Shown here one piece after another: positions 17,537 to 28,500 of a stretch of 64,000 nt of DNA. Location of the stretch: positions 62,001 to 126,000 of the forward strand of contig CANTEO010000001.1 in NCBI GenBank assembly GCA_947652855.1, written 5' to 3'. Under the pieces are notes generated by a model. The model did no database searches, was not told the DNA's origin, and worked only from the letters and a program-made list of their open reading frames with translations. The position numbers were made by a program, and so were the translations under genes. How positions within the stretch are numbered: the stretch's first letter is position 1; every line of letters begins with the position of its first letter. The DNA comes from an uncultured Roseburia sp. (lineage in GTDB: Bacteria; Bacillota; Clostridia; Lachnospirales; Lachnospiraceae).

Positions 17537-18959
17537 AACCGTCATAGGGCTTGAGGTTCATGTGGAGCTTGCGACGAAGACGAAGATTTTCTGCGGCTGC
17601 ACCACCGCATTTGGAGGGGCGCCGAACGCGCATACCTGCCCGGTCTGCACCGGGATGCCCGGCTCCCTGCCTGTTTTAAACCGCCAGGCAGTGGAATATG
17701 CCGTCGCCGTCGGGCTTGCCGCGGGCTGTGAAATTACAAAGGACTGTAAATTTGACCGGAAGAATTATTTTTACCCGGATAATCCGCAAAATTACCAAAT
17801 CTCGCAGCTTTACCTTCCGGTCTGCAAAAACGGAAGCGTGGAGATCGAGACGGAGGCGGGCGGCAGAAAGCGCATTGGCATCCATGAAATCCATATGGAG
17901 GAGGATGCCGGAAAGCTGGTGCATGAGGAATTGGGAAACAGCTCTATCATCGACTTTAACCGTTCCGGCGTCCCTTTGATTGAGATTGTGTCTAAGCCGG
18001 ATATGCGGTCAGCGAAAGAGGCGATTGCCTTTTTGGAGAAGCTGCGGCTTTTGATTCAGTATTTGGGCGCGTCGGACTGTAAGCTGCAGGAAGGCTCCAT
18101 GCGCGCGGATGTGAATTTGTCGGTGCGGGAAGCGGGCCAAACGGAATTTGGGACGCGGACGGAGATGAAGAACTTAAATTCTTTCAAGGCGATTGCGCGC
18201 GCGGCGGAGCATGAGCGGAACAGGCAGATTGACCTCATATTGTCCGGCCAGCCGGTCGTGCAGGAGACAAGGCGGTGGGATGACGCGAAAGGAAACTCTT
18301 ATTCGATGCGTTCGAAAGAAGACGCGAAGGATTACCGCTATTTTCCGGATCCCGACCTTCCCCCTGTGCATATTTCCGACGCATGGATTGCGGACATTCG
18401 AAAGCGTCAGCCGGAGTTTCGCGAGGAGAAGGTCAGGCGGTTTCAGGAAGAATACGGCCTTCCGCTATATGACGCAAAGGTTTTGACGGAAACCAGGGAG
18501 CTGGCGGACTTTTTTGAGGAGACGGCCAAGATCAGCGGAAAGCCGAAAAAAGCGTCGAACTGGGTTATGGGAGAGACAATGCGCCTTTTGAGGGAGAGCG
18601 GCAGGGAGCCGGGGCGCATCGGCCTCTCTCCGGGGCGTCTGGCGAAGATGATTGACTTAATCGACGACGGCGCGGTCAATGGCGCGGTCGCGAAAGAGGT
18701 GTTTGCGGTGATGTTTGAAGAGGACGTTGACCCGGGGGAGTATGTCAGGGAGCATGGATTAGCCGTGATCGGGGATGCGGATGTGCTTCGGGAGACGGTC
18801 ATGCGGGCGCTGGAGGGCAACCCGAAAGCTGTGGAGGACTATAGGAACGGAAAGAAAAAGGCCATGGGGTTCTTGGTCGGCCAGACGATGAAGGAGCTAA
18901 AGGGCAAGGCCGATCCTGGGATGGTGAATGAGATCTTAAGGGAATTGCTGTCGGAATAG
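17520..18959 (+). CDS. gatB: Asp-tRNA(Asn)/Glu-tRNA(Gln) amidotransferase subunit B
   Basis: GatB (479 aa) phosphorylates the misacylated tRNA and receives ammonia from GatA. The N-terminal GatB/E catalytic cradle begins ETVIGLEVHVEL and carries zinc-type cysteines in FCGCTT and TCPVCTGMPG, followed by the DRKNYFYPD motif. The C-terminal helical and YqeY-like tail that binds tRNA ends near MVNEILRELLSE. The length is normal. Because the organism carries GatCAB, direct GlnRS and/or AsnRS charging is probably absent; this is inference from the family. Confidence 0.96.
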   Translation: MSKEFETVIGLEVHVELATKTKIFCGCTTAFGGAPNAHTCPVCTGMPGSLPVLNRQAVEYAVAVGLAAGCEITKDCKFDRKNYFYPDNPQNYQISQLYLPVCKNGSVEIETEAGGRKRIGIHEIHMEEDAGKLVHEELGNSSIIDFNRSGVPLIEIVSKPDMRSAKEAIAFLEKLRLLIQYLGASDCKLQEGSMRADVNLSVREAGQTEFGTRTEMKNLNSFKAIARAAEHERNRQIDLILSGQPVVQETRRWDDAKGNSYSMRSKEDAKDYRYFPDPDLPPVHISDAWIADIRKRQPEFREEKVRRFQEEYGLPLYDAKVLTETRELADFFEETAKISGKPKKASNWVMGETMRLLRESGREPGRIGLSPGRLAKMIDLIDDGAVNGAVAKEVFAVMFEEDVDPGEYVREHGLAVIGDADVLRETVMRALEGNPKAVEDYRNGKKKAMGFLVGQTMKELKGKADPGMVNEILRELLSE

Positions 18960-19028
18960 GCGGTGCGCGGCCCGCCCCCTTATGGCGCAATCTGGCGTGA
19001 GCGCTCTGTTTTTGTTCTTGGGCTTAGG

Positions 19029-19058
19029 TTGCGGATTTTGTGTTTTGTATGCTATAAT
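19029..19058 (+). promoter_or_regulatory. extended -10 promoter of the clpX gene
   Basis: TTGCGG (19029-19034), an 18-base spacer and TATAAT (19053-19058), with TGC directly before the -10 hexamer making an extended -10 (TGnTATAAT). The clpX start follows 55 bases downstream. Confidence 0.75.
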
Positions 19059-19112
19059 GGACAAAACGAAGCGCGATAAGAAATTCTGATGTGAATAAGG
19101 AGAAGCGAAGCG

Positions 19113-20576
19113 ATGCCGAATATGGATTTTTATGAAGTGGACCCCTTGGATGAGCCGTCTGTGGACAGCCCCAAAGAGGAAGGCGGGGGCGACAAGCAGG
19201 AGAAAGAGGATTATGAGCAGATTTGCTATCTCTGCAAGCGGACAGAGAGCGTGGCCGGGAAGCTGATACGGATGCCGCAGAACATCTGCATTTGCCAGGA
19301 CTGTATGCAAAAGACGTTTGACGCGATGAACGGCTCAGGGTTTCCTATGGGGGACATGATGGGTAATATGCCAAATATGCCCAATATCAGCATGATCAAC
19401 CTGGGAGATATGCAGGGCTTCTCCCCGTTTCGGCAAAGGGTGAAGAAAAAGAAGGAAAAGAAAAAGGACGCCCCTGCGATTGACATCCATGCGATTCCCG
19501 CGCCCCATAAGCTTAAGGCGAGCCTGGATGAATATATTGTGGGGCAGGAGCATGCCAAAAAAGTGATGTCAGTGGCGGTTTATAATCATTTCAAGCGCAT
19601 TACGTCAGACATGGCGGACGGGGTGGAGATTGAAAAGTCCAATATGCTGATGGTCGGCCCGACCGGCTCTGGCAAGACGTATATGGTGAAGACCCTGGCG
19701 AAGCTTTTAGACGTGCCGCTTGCGATTACGGACGCCACTTCCCTGACAGAAGCCGGGTATATCGGGGACGACATTGAGAGCGTCGTTAGTAAGCTGCTTG
19801 CTGCGGCGGACAACGACGTGGAGCGGGCTGAGCAGGGTATTATTTTCATAGATGAGATTGACAAAATTGCCAAAAAGCGGAACGCCAACCAAAGGGACGT
19901 CAGCGGGGAGTCGGTGCAGCAGGGGATGTTAAAGCTGCTGGAGGGCGCTCAGGTGGAGGTTCCGGTGGGGGCGAGCAGCAAAAACGCAATGGTGCCGATG
20001 GCGGTGGTGAACACCCGGAACATTTTGTTTATTTGCGGCGGGGCGTTTCCGGATTTGGAGGAGATTATCAAGGAACGCTTAAATAAGGAGTCGTCTATTG
20101 GCTTTAAGGCGGATTTAAAAGACAAGTATGACAAAGAAGAGAATCTTTTGACAAAGGTGTTGGCGGAAGATGTGCGTAAGTATGGGATGATACCGGAGTT
20201 TTTGGGCCGTCTGCCTGTTTTGTTTTCTTTGGAGGCGCTGACGGAGGAGATGCTGGTACGCGTGCTGGTAGAGCCGAAGAATGCGATTACGAAGCAATAT
20301 CAGAAGCTTTTGGCGATGGATGAGGTGAAGCTGGAGTTTGAGGAGGCGGCCCTGTATGCCATTGCGGCCAAGGCAAAGGAGAAAAAGGCGGGGGCAAGGG
20401 CGCTGCGGGCGATCCTGGAGGAGTTCATGCTGGATATTATGTATGAGATTCCAAAAGACGATGGGATTGGCACAGTGACGATCACGAAAGCCTATCTTGA
20501 CGGGAAGGGCGCGCCATTGATTGCCATGCGCGAGTATTCAGGGCATGGGGGCGTTCCGGTGAATGCGCTCCCGTAA
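19113..20576 (+). CDS. clpX: ClpX-type AAA+ protein unfoldase with extended linker
   Basis: A 487-aa ATP-dependent unfoldase expected to feed ClpP. The N-terminal zinc-binding domain has Cys38-x2-Cys41 and Cys61-x2-Cys64. A Met/Asn/Lys-rich linker follows (about 70-125), longer than in typical ClpX of about 420 aa. The AAA+ core has Walker A GPTGSGKT (182-189), pore loop AGYIGDD (GYIG rather than GYVG), Walker B IIFIDEID and sensor/arginine-finger region EFLGRLPVL. The ClpP-docking IGF loop is present as SSIGFK. No clpP lies in the window, so this may be a second ClpX copy. It has its own promoter. Confidence 0.88.
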   Translation: MPNMDFYEVDPLDEPSVDSPKEEGGGDKQEKEDYEQICYLCKRTESVAGKLIRMPQNICICQDCMQKTFDAMNGSGFPMGDMMGNMPNMPNISMINLGDMQGFSPFRQRVKKKKEKKKDAPAIDIHAIPAPHKLKASLDEYIVGQEHAKKVMSVAVYNHFKRITSDMADGVEIEKSNMLMVGPTGSGKTYMVKTLAKLLDVPLAITDATSLTEAGYIGDDIESVVSKLLAAADNDVERAEQGIIFIDEIDKIAKKRNANQRDVSGESVQQGMLKLLEGAQVEVPVGASSKNAMVPMAVVNTRNILFICGGAFPDLEEIIKERLNKESSIGFKADLKDKYDKEENLLTKVLAEDVRKYGMIPEFLGRLPVLFSLEALTEEMLVRVLVEPKNAITKQYQKLLAMDEVKLEFEEAALYAIAAKAKEKKAGARALRAILEEFMLDIMYEIPKDDGIGTVTITKAYLDGKGAPLIAMREYSGHGGVPVNALP

Positions 20577-20636
20577 GGCATAACTGCGTCCTTACAGGAA
20601 TATAGTGGTAGAAAGAAAAAACAGGCGGGAAAACAT

Positions 20637-22316
20637 TTGGGCTGTCATGACGCGGTGTATTCCAATGAATACTATGACATCATTTCTAACGATTATGAGC
20701 CAATCCCAACGCTTCAGTATGTCTGTAGGCAGAATGTGGCGGACCGTTATGCCATCTATTATCTGGATCGAAGAGCCGTTCCAGAGATGTCGGTGGGGAC
20801 ATATAAATACACCAGCATACCCAAGTGCTATACATTATTGGATCAGAGCGCGCTTGAGGTCAGCGGGATTTCCAGGGTGCAGACGCAGCGGAACTTAGAG
20901 CTTGGCGGCAGGGGGATTTTGATCGGCTTTTTGGACACGGGGATTAATTTTGAGAGCCAGATTTTTCGGAATACGGACGGCAGCAGCAGGATTGTCGCTA
21001 TCTGGGATCAAAGCATAGACATTGGCCCCCATCCAAAGGGGTTCATCTATGGGACAGAGTACCGAAAGCAGGAAATAGACGATGCCCTGCAGCAGCAAAA
21101 CCCGACGGAGTATGTGCTGGAGAGGGATGAAATCGGGCATGGGACAAAAATGGCGGCGATTGCCGCGGGGGGCGAGGATGAAGCGAATGACTTCATCGGC
21201 GCGGCGCCTTACGCGGATATCGCCGTCGTGAAGCTAAAGCCTGCGAAGCAGTATTTGCGGGATTTCTATTACATCAAAGACGATGCCGTCGCATATCAGG
21301 AAAACGACATTCTGACGGCGATAGATTATTTGAACAGGATTGCAAAGGAACGGGAGGAGCCGCTCGTGCTTTGCTTTGGCCTCGGCACGAATCAGGGAAA
21401 CCGTGACAGCAACGGAAGGCTTGCGACGTATTTGGACGATATCGCCACTATGTACCGCAGGGCGGTCTGCATTGCGGTGGGAAGCGAGGCGAACGCGAGG
21501 CATCATTTTTATGGGAATTTGACGGCGCAGGCGTCGGAGCGGGTGGAAATCAATGTCACGGAGGATATGAGGGGGTTTATCGTAGAGCTGTGGAGCCATT
21601 CGTTTGAGCTGTTTTCCATTTCTGTCACTTCCCCGACGGGAGAGGTTTTGCCGCGCGTCGCGGTTTGGAACGGGCAGCAGCAGAGGCATCGTTTTTTGCT
21701 GGAGGGCACCAGCCTTTTGATTGATTACCAGCTTGGGGGCCTAAGGAGCAGGGAGCAGATCATTCATATGGATTTTTCCAATCCGGTCAGGGGACTTTGG
21801 ATTGTGGAGGTGTTTCCGTTCCGCATCTCTGACGGGAGCTTTAATCTGTATCTGCCAATTTCAGACTTCTTGGAGGAGGAAGTTTTTTTTGTGCGCTCCA
21901 ATCCTGACACGACAATCACCGTTCCGTCCAGCGCAAAATTCTCCATGGCGGTTGGAGGGTACAATGCGGTCACAGACGGCATATATGTGGATTCCGGCAG
22001 GGGCTATGCCGTAGATGGCAGCATCAAGCCGGATTTTGTCACTCCGGCGGTCAATGTGCATACGCAGAACCAATTTGGCGTATATGACAGGATGACTGGC
22101 ACAAGCGCCGCTGCGGCGATTGCGTCCGGGGCCTGCGCGCTGCTGTTTGAGTGGAACATCAATGCGATGGATAACCGTACCGTAAATTCCCTGGAGCTGC
22201 GCAATCAGATCGTCAACGGCACGCGTAAGGTGGCGAATCAGTCTTACCCGAACCGTGAGGAAGGGTATGGGCGCTTGGACGTCTATCAAAGCATTTTGAA
22301 TATGAGGAATTTGTGA
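20637..22316 (+). CDS. Csp-like subtilisin-family (S8) serine protease
   Basis: A 559-aa subtilase resembling the Csp/SubC-type proteases of Clostridia. The triad is intact: Asp100 in IGFLDTGIN, His168 in EIGHGTKMAA and Ser490 in MTGTSAAAA. A long beta-rich insert (about 300-430) between His and Ser fits the Csp jelly-roll domain. No signal peptide is seen. No in-frame ATG exists near the N-terminus; the TTG at 20637 is preceded by AGGCGGG at about 7 bases and gives a Csp-like start (CHDAVYSNEYYD), so it is chosen. Csp proteins act in spore germination in some clostridia; here that role is inference. It lies 60 bases after clpX and may be co-transcribed. Confidence 0.87.
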   Translation: MGCHDAVYSNEYYDIISNDYEPIPTLQYVCRQNVADRYAIYYLDRRAVPEMSVGTYKYTSIPKCYTLLDQSALEVSGISRVQTQRNLELGGRGILIGFLDTGINFESQIFRNTDGSSRIVAIWDQSIDIGPHPKGFIYGTEYRKQEIDDALQQQNPTEYVLERDEIGHGTKMAAIAAGGEDEANDFIGAAPYADIAVVKLKPAKQYLRDFYYIKDDAVAYQENDILTAIDYLNRIAKEREEPLVLCFGLGTNQGNRDSNGRLATYLDDIATMYRRAVCIAVGSEANARHHFYGNLTAQASERVEINVTEDMRGFIVELWSHSFELFSISVTSPTGEVLPRVAVWNGQQQRHRFLLEGTSLLIDYQLGGLRSREQIIHMDFSNPVRGLWIVEVFPFRISDGSFNLYLPISDFLEEEVFFVRSNPDTTITVPSSAKFSMAVGGYNAVTDGIYVDSGRGYAVDGSIKPDFVTPAVNVHTQNQFGVYDRMTGTSAAAAIASGACALLFEWNINAMDNRTVNSLELRNQIVNGTRKVANQSYPNREEGYGRLDVYQSILNMRNL

Positions 22317-22329
22317 GGGAAATATGGTA

Positions 22330-22354
22330 AGGGGCTGCTTTGGCAGCCTCTTTT
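22330..22354 (+). terminator. intrinsic terminator after the subtilisin gene
   Basis: AGGGGCTGC and GCAGCCTCT pair over 9 bp (one G-U) around a TTTG loop and run into CTTTT. Confidence 0.85.
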
Positions 22355-22478
22355 AAAATGCAGCAATGCGGGGAGGCGGCTGTTGCAGGAAGGCCGCGTT
22401 TTACCGGGCATTTTCTGTTGCTCAAGGTTAAATTTGGTCGGAATAATGTTGTTTTTGCAGCGCGGGATGCTCTGTTAG

Positions 22479-22501
22479 ATTCTTATGATAAACTTAAGAA
22501 T
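22479..22501 (+). promoter_or_regulatory. inverted repeat upstream of giant surface protein 2
   Basis: ATTCTTA (22479-22485) and TAAGAAT (22495-22501) form a perfect 7-bp inverted repeat with a 9-base centre, just before the AAGGAGGAG ribosome-binding site (22517-22525). It could be an operator or a weak leader hairpin. No convincing -35/-10 pair was identified in this gap. Confidence 0.3.
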
Positions 22502-22530
22502 CGCGAGACTAAAATTAAGGAGGAGCAGGA

Positions 22531-25500
22531 ATGATAGCAAAGAGAAAAAGAAAATTTTGGCAGCGGATGACAGCGGTATTTCTAAGCGCGATGCTTTTTG
22601 CAGGAACGCTTGGGAATGGCGCTGCCTATGTAAAAGCGGAGGAACTTACTGGCGGTTTGGGCGCAGAATCTGGCGGGAGATATAATCAGGCAGGAAAAAC
22701 GGCAGAGGATCCGACGGGAGAGCATAAACACAAAGTCTGCGCAGATGCTGAATGTACAGACGAAAGCCATAATGAAATCATATGGACAGAATGGACGTCG
22801 GCGGATTCGCTTCCAACAGAGAGTGGAAGTTATTATCTGACACAAGATGTGACATTAACGGATTCTTGGGAACAAGCAGTCTCAGCGCAAATCAATCTCT
22901 GTTTCCATGGGCATATCGTAAAGATAGACAGTCCGAATAAGTCTGTTATGGTTGCAAAAAAAGGTACGCTCGCACTGACGGATTGTTCCGGTGCAGAACA
23001 TAAATTTTCAGTAGATCGCAAAACGGGCTTATGGACGTTAGATGAGACGGGCGGCACAGAGACGCTTACGGGCGGATGTATTACCGGGGCGCGCGGCGGT
23101 GAAGGCGAAGGCGAAGCATGCCCGGCAGTTGTCAATGAAGCATATTCAACTTTAGAGATGTATCGTATCAATATTGTGGGCAACAAAAACGGCGGCAAAA
23201 TGTTGCTTAGTGAATATACTTATGATGATGCGGGAAAAGGCGGAAGCGCATTATATAATGCCGGAGCATTTTTCTTAAACAGCGGAAATATCGTGGGCAA
23301 CTATGTGGATATGAGCATGATAAAAGAATCTGACGCAAAAAAGCACGCCGGCGGCTGTGTATTTATAGAGCGTGAAAGCTTAAGCAAATTTACAATGAAC
23401 GGCGGTAAAATTTATAAGAACGGCGGAGAACATAATACCTGCGGCGGCGTATTTGTCTATGGTGGGAAATTTACAATGAATGGCGGCGAAATTTCTGAAA
23501 ACAGCGGTGTAATGGGCGGCGGAATTTTGGCTAACGGTGGATGGGGCAGTTCATATGAATTTACTTTGAACGGCGGTAAAATAACGAATAATGACGCAAA
23601 GAAGGGCGGCGGAATTTATTATAAGTATGATAAGGACTTTATTATAAACGACGTAGAAATTACCGGAAATGCAGCGCAGGAAGGCGGCGGCGTATGGTTG
23701 GGATATACCAATTCATCGAAATTTGCAATCAACGGCGGAACGATAACGGGTAATTTTGAAAAAATACAAGATTACAAAACAGATGAGGTGCATGAATTTA
23801 GCAGCAATCTTTATTTTGAAAAGACGTTTTCTGAAGAGCGATACCAGTGTAAGCAGATAGAGATCGCAAAGAAATTAAAAGAAGGGTCAAAGTTTGGCAT
23901 AACGATTGGCGGCATTTCAGATAATGACCTGTTTTTTACAAAGGAATCTGTTTCGAAATGGACTGACGATGTTCTTTCTTATTTTGAAAGCGATGATCCG
24001 ATTTATGAATTTGCAATATATGAAGGAAACAAACGGCTGTGTTTGAAGAAGAGTCAGGATGAGCTGCATAAGCCGATAGAGGCAGTCAGAAAACAAATAG
24101 GTGATATAGAAAAGGAGGGCTTTGATAACTATGGCTCACTATGCCAATCGGCAAGGCAGGCATATAATGCTTTATCTGACGAACAGAGGGGCCTAATGAA
24201 TTATGCGGTATTTAAAAAATTGCAGGATATGGAAATTGAAGCTTGGTTTGAAAAGGAGAATGGGGGTACGGAAGAAAAGCCATTTACGATTGAAGGATAT
24301 GCTGACCTCCAACATCTTTGTGAATATATGGTTTCTGCTAAGTGTGGCTTAAGGGATAAATATTTTAAACTTACGGAAGATATAGATATTGGCTCTTCTG
24401 ACAATCATGTAGACGTTATAGGCTGGCCGCCAAGTGAGAGTGAGGATCATGAAATCATTCCTTTCTTAGGAATTTTTGATGGAGAGGAATATGCGGTCAC
24501 GGGCCTTGGCAGCTATCAACGTGTTTCGAACGGCTCTGTCAGGGACTGCGTGGGATTGTTTGCCCATAATAAAGGGACGATTCAAAATCTTACTGTGGTA
24601 GGGGAGTTTTCTGACTCAATGAGTGAGAATCCTACTGCGTCGGAAAGAGAGTATGTCGGAGGCATTGCCGGAAAAAATGAAGGAAAAATCATCAATTGCG
24701 ACAGTATTGTAAAAATTAACGGAAAAGATTATGTAGGGGGCATTACAGGCGCAAACCTTGAAAAAGGCATGATAGAAAATTGCAAAAGCGCGGAAAATGT
24801 TGTGGGGACAGGAAGCAATGTCGGAGGCATTGCCGGAGAAAACAAAGGAATCATTAGAGGCTGTTTCTATGAAAAAAATGAGCGGATCAATAAAGATATT
24901 TTTGGAGTAGGCGGCGTGAGCGGCGATCCGGAAGGAACTGCGGCTGTAAATAACATTCATGCCCATGCGCCATGTGGAGAAAGAGAGTGTCCGAATGAGG
25001 AAGGGAATATTCATTATCATCATCACGACCACATTCCCCGTATTTGGGAGCCATGGTCGAAGTCGGATTCGCTTCCAACAGACGGAGGGCGCTATTATCT
25101 TACTGCCGATGTGGAGCTGTCAGAAAAATATGTGAGCACGAGTGCGATGAGCAAAGGCTTATGTCTAAACGGCCATATCATCAAACCTAAAGATAAGACG
25201 GTCAATCCTTCCCGTAATCCAGCGGATATGAGCAGCGATTTTGCCCTCATAGAGAATGGAGCTGGAGACCTGACGCTTACAGATTGTTCAAAAGAAAAGC
25301 ACAAATTTTCTGTGGGTGAAAACGGTTTGTGGACTTTAGATGAGGAAAACGGCACGAAAGAGCTTACAGGAGGATGCATTACAGGCGTTTTTGCTGCCGA
25401 AGGATGCGATGCAAAGGTATGTGCGGTAAGCCATTATCGTGGTAAGCTGAGGCTTTACAATGTAAATATTGTGGGCAATAGCAGTAATTCAAGCGGTGCA

Positions 25501-28500
25501 GGATTAAGGAATTCTAATTTTCGCAATGTAAATAATGCATATATGTACAGCGGGAACATAGTTGGAAATTGTGCGCCTGACGGTGCAGGCGTAACTATCA
25601 AGGCAAATAGATTTTATATGCATGGAGGCACGATTGCTGATAACCATGCCACAAATTATGGAGGCGGAATATTTTGTGATGATAGAGATAGTTATGAACC
25701 GCTGATTCTGATATACGGAGGAACAATTTCCGGAAACTCTGCAAAACGCGGAGGAGGGGTATATTTTGTAGACGGCATAAAGCTGTTTTACATGGATGCC
25801 GGTGAAATGAAAGACAATACGGCATCAGAATGTGGAGGAGGAATATATGGAGTGGGCGAGCCTGAATTTGGCGCGTCTGCGGATTCTTTTGCCGGGCCGA
25901 TAACGATATACGATAATTACGTAGAGAATGAAGGAGGCAAACTGCCGAATAATTTTTATTTAACGAACAATAGCAGAATTAATGCGATAAAAGGCATGAA
26001 AGAGGGGTCTAAGATTGGCATTAGTACAGAGGCGTTGCCGACAGAGGAGACGCCGCGTGTATTGGTTGCGAATGTGAGTCCACAGAATTTTTCGCTGGAT
26101 AGCTTTTGCAGTGACCGAACAGGATATACGATGAAGTTAGAAGGCGCTAATTCTTCGAACGGTTTCGTATATCTTATTGTAAAAACCAAGCCGGAATCAG
26201 AAAAATTTATAGAGATGATAAATAATCTGGGCGACGTGACGGTGGAGAATGTTTTGGACAAGGCGCAGTCCCTTAAGGAAGTAAGGGAGGCGTATGAGAA
26301 GCTGGATCAGGAACAGGCCTCTAATGTGCCAGAAGAAGCATTAGGGAAATGGGACGGCGCCGAAAAAACGTTAGTAGAAGCAGTGAAACAGAAAATAAAC
26401 GACATCGGTGAAGTAGACGAGGCAAACGTCTTAAGCAGGAAAACAGCTATTGAAGAAGCAAGGGAAGCCTATGATAAGCTGTATCCGCCTCTGGTGGAGC
26501 AGTTTCCAAAAGATTTAGAGAAGAAGCTGACCGATGCAGAGGCGCTTTTGGCGCAGGTGTCAGGCGGCGGAGTTTCTGACGCAGTGGCGCAGGCAATCGC
26601 AAAAATAAACGAGATCCCGTCTGCCGTGACTTATGATAAAGCCTGCAAAGACGCAATTGACGAGGCAAGGAAAGCATACGACGCTTTAAGCGAAGGCCAG
26701 AAGGGCCAGATTCCGGAAGGCGCGTTACAGAAACTGACTGACGCAGAAGCAGAATACGACAGGCTCGCGGCAGACTCAGTGAAACAGAAGATAGATGCTA
26801 TCGGTGAAATAAACGCGGACACTATCCTTGGTAAAAAACAGCTCATTGAAGAGGCAAGGAAAGCGTATGAGGCATTGACCGAAGGCCAGAAAAAACGGAT
26901 TCCGGAAGAGGATTTGAAAAAGCTGACCGATGCAGAAAAACTCTATGCGCAGGTATCAGGCGGCGGGGCTTCTGACGCAGTGGCGCAGGCAATCGCAAAA
27001 ATAAACGCGATCCCGTCTGTTGTAACTTATGATAAAGCCTGCAAAAAGGCAATTGACGAGGCGAGGAAAGCATACGACGCTTTAAGCGAAGGCCAGAAGG
27101 GACAGATTCCGGAAGGCGTGTTACAGAAACTGACTGACGCAGAAGCAGAATATGACAGGCTCGCAGCAGAGGCGGTCAAAGAAAAAATTGACGCCATTGG
27201 CGACGTCACTGTTGAGAATGCAGAAGAGAAAGGGCAGGAGATCGAGGACGCGAGGGCCGCGTATGACAGCCTGACCGATAAGCAAAAAGAGCAGATTGCC
27301 CCGGAGACATTGAAGAAGCTGACCGACGCGGAAAAAGCCTATGACCAGGCAACGGGAGGGAAGAACCAGGCAGCAGTAGACAGAGTGGTGGAAAAGATTG
27401 ACGCGATCCCGATGCCGGTACAGCATGACTGGAAATGCGCGCAGAAGATCGAGGAGGCCAGGGAGGCTTATGACAGCTTGACTGGAAGCCAGAAAAACAT
27501 GGTTCCAGAAGAGAAAAAACAAAAGCTGACTGACGCCGAAAAGGAATACGACAGGCTGGCGGCAGAAAAGGCCAAAGAAAAAATTGACGCGATTGGGACT
27601 GTGACGCCTGAGAACGCAGAAGAGAAAAAACAGGCGATTGAGGACGCCAGGGAAGCCTATGACAGCCTGACGGACGGCCAGAAAGGGCTGATTACAGAAG
27701 AGGAGAAGAAAAAACTCACAGACGCTGAGAAGACGTACGACGGGACAAAAGGGAATAAGGATCAGGCAGCGGCAGACAAAGTGAAGGATAAGATTGACGC
27801 CATCCCGGTTCCAGTGCAGGACAATGAGGAGACGGGACAGAAGATAGAAGACGCGGAGGATGCGTATGAGGGCCTGACTGGGACTCAAAAAGACATGGTC
27901 TCCGAAGAGGACAAGAAAAAGCTGGAAGACGCGAAGGACGCGTATGACAGCCTGCAGGCGGACAAAGTGAGGGATAAAATCGACGCGATCGGCGAGGTGA
28001 CGCCGGAAAATGTGCTTGATAAAAAAGACCTGATCGAAGACGCAAGGGACGCATACGACAAGCTGACCGACGGGCAGAAAGAGCTGATTGCCCCGGAAGA
28101 GAAGAAGAAGCTGACCGACGCGGAGAAAGCATATGACCAGACACAAAATGGAAAAGACAGGGAAGCGGCAGACAAGGTCGTGGAAAAGATTGACGCGATT
28201 CCAGACCCGGTGCAGAAAAACGAGGGCTGCAGGACAAAAATTGAAGAAGCGAAGGACGCATATGACAGCCTGACCGGAACCCAAAAAGACATGGTGCCGG
28301 AAAGCAGCAGAAAGAAGCTGGAAAACGCCCTGAATGCATACGACAGGCTTGCGGCTGCAGAAGCAATGGAAAAAATTGACGCGATCGGCGAGGTGACGCC
28401 GGAAAACGCCGTCAGCAAAAAAGATCGGATCGAGGACGCCAGGGAAGCGTATGACAGCCTGACGGACAGACAGAAGGAATATGTCACGCCGGAAGAGAAG

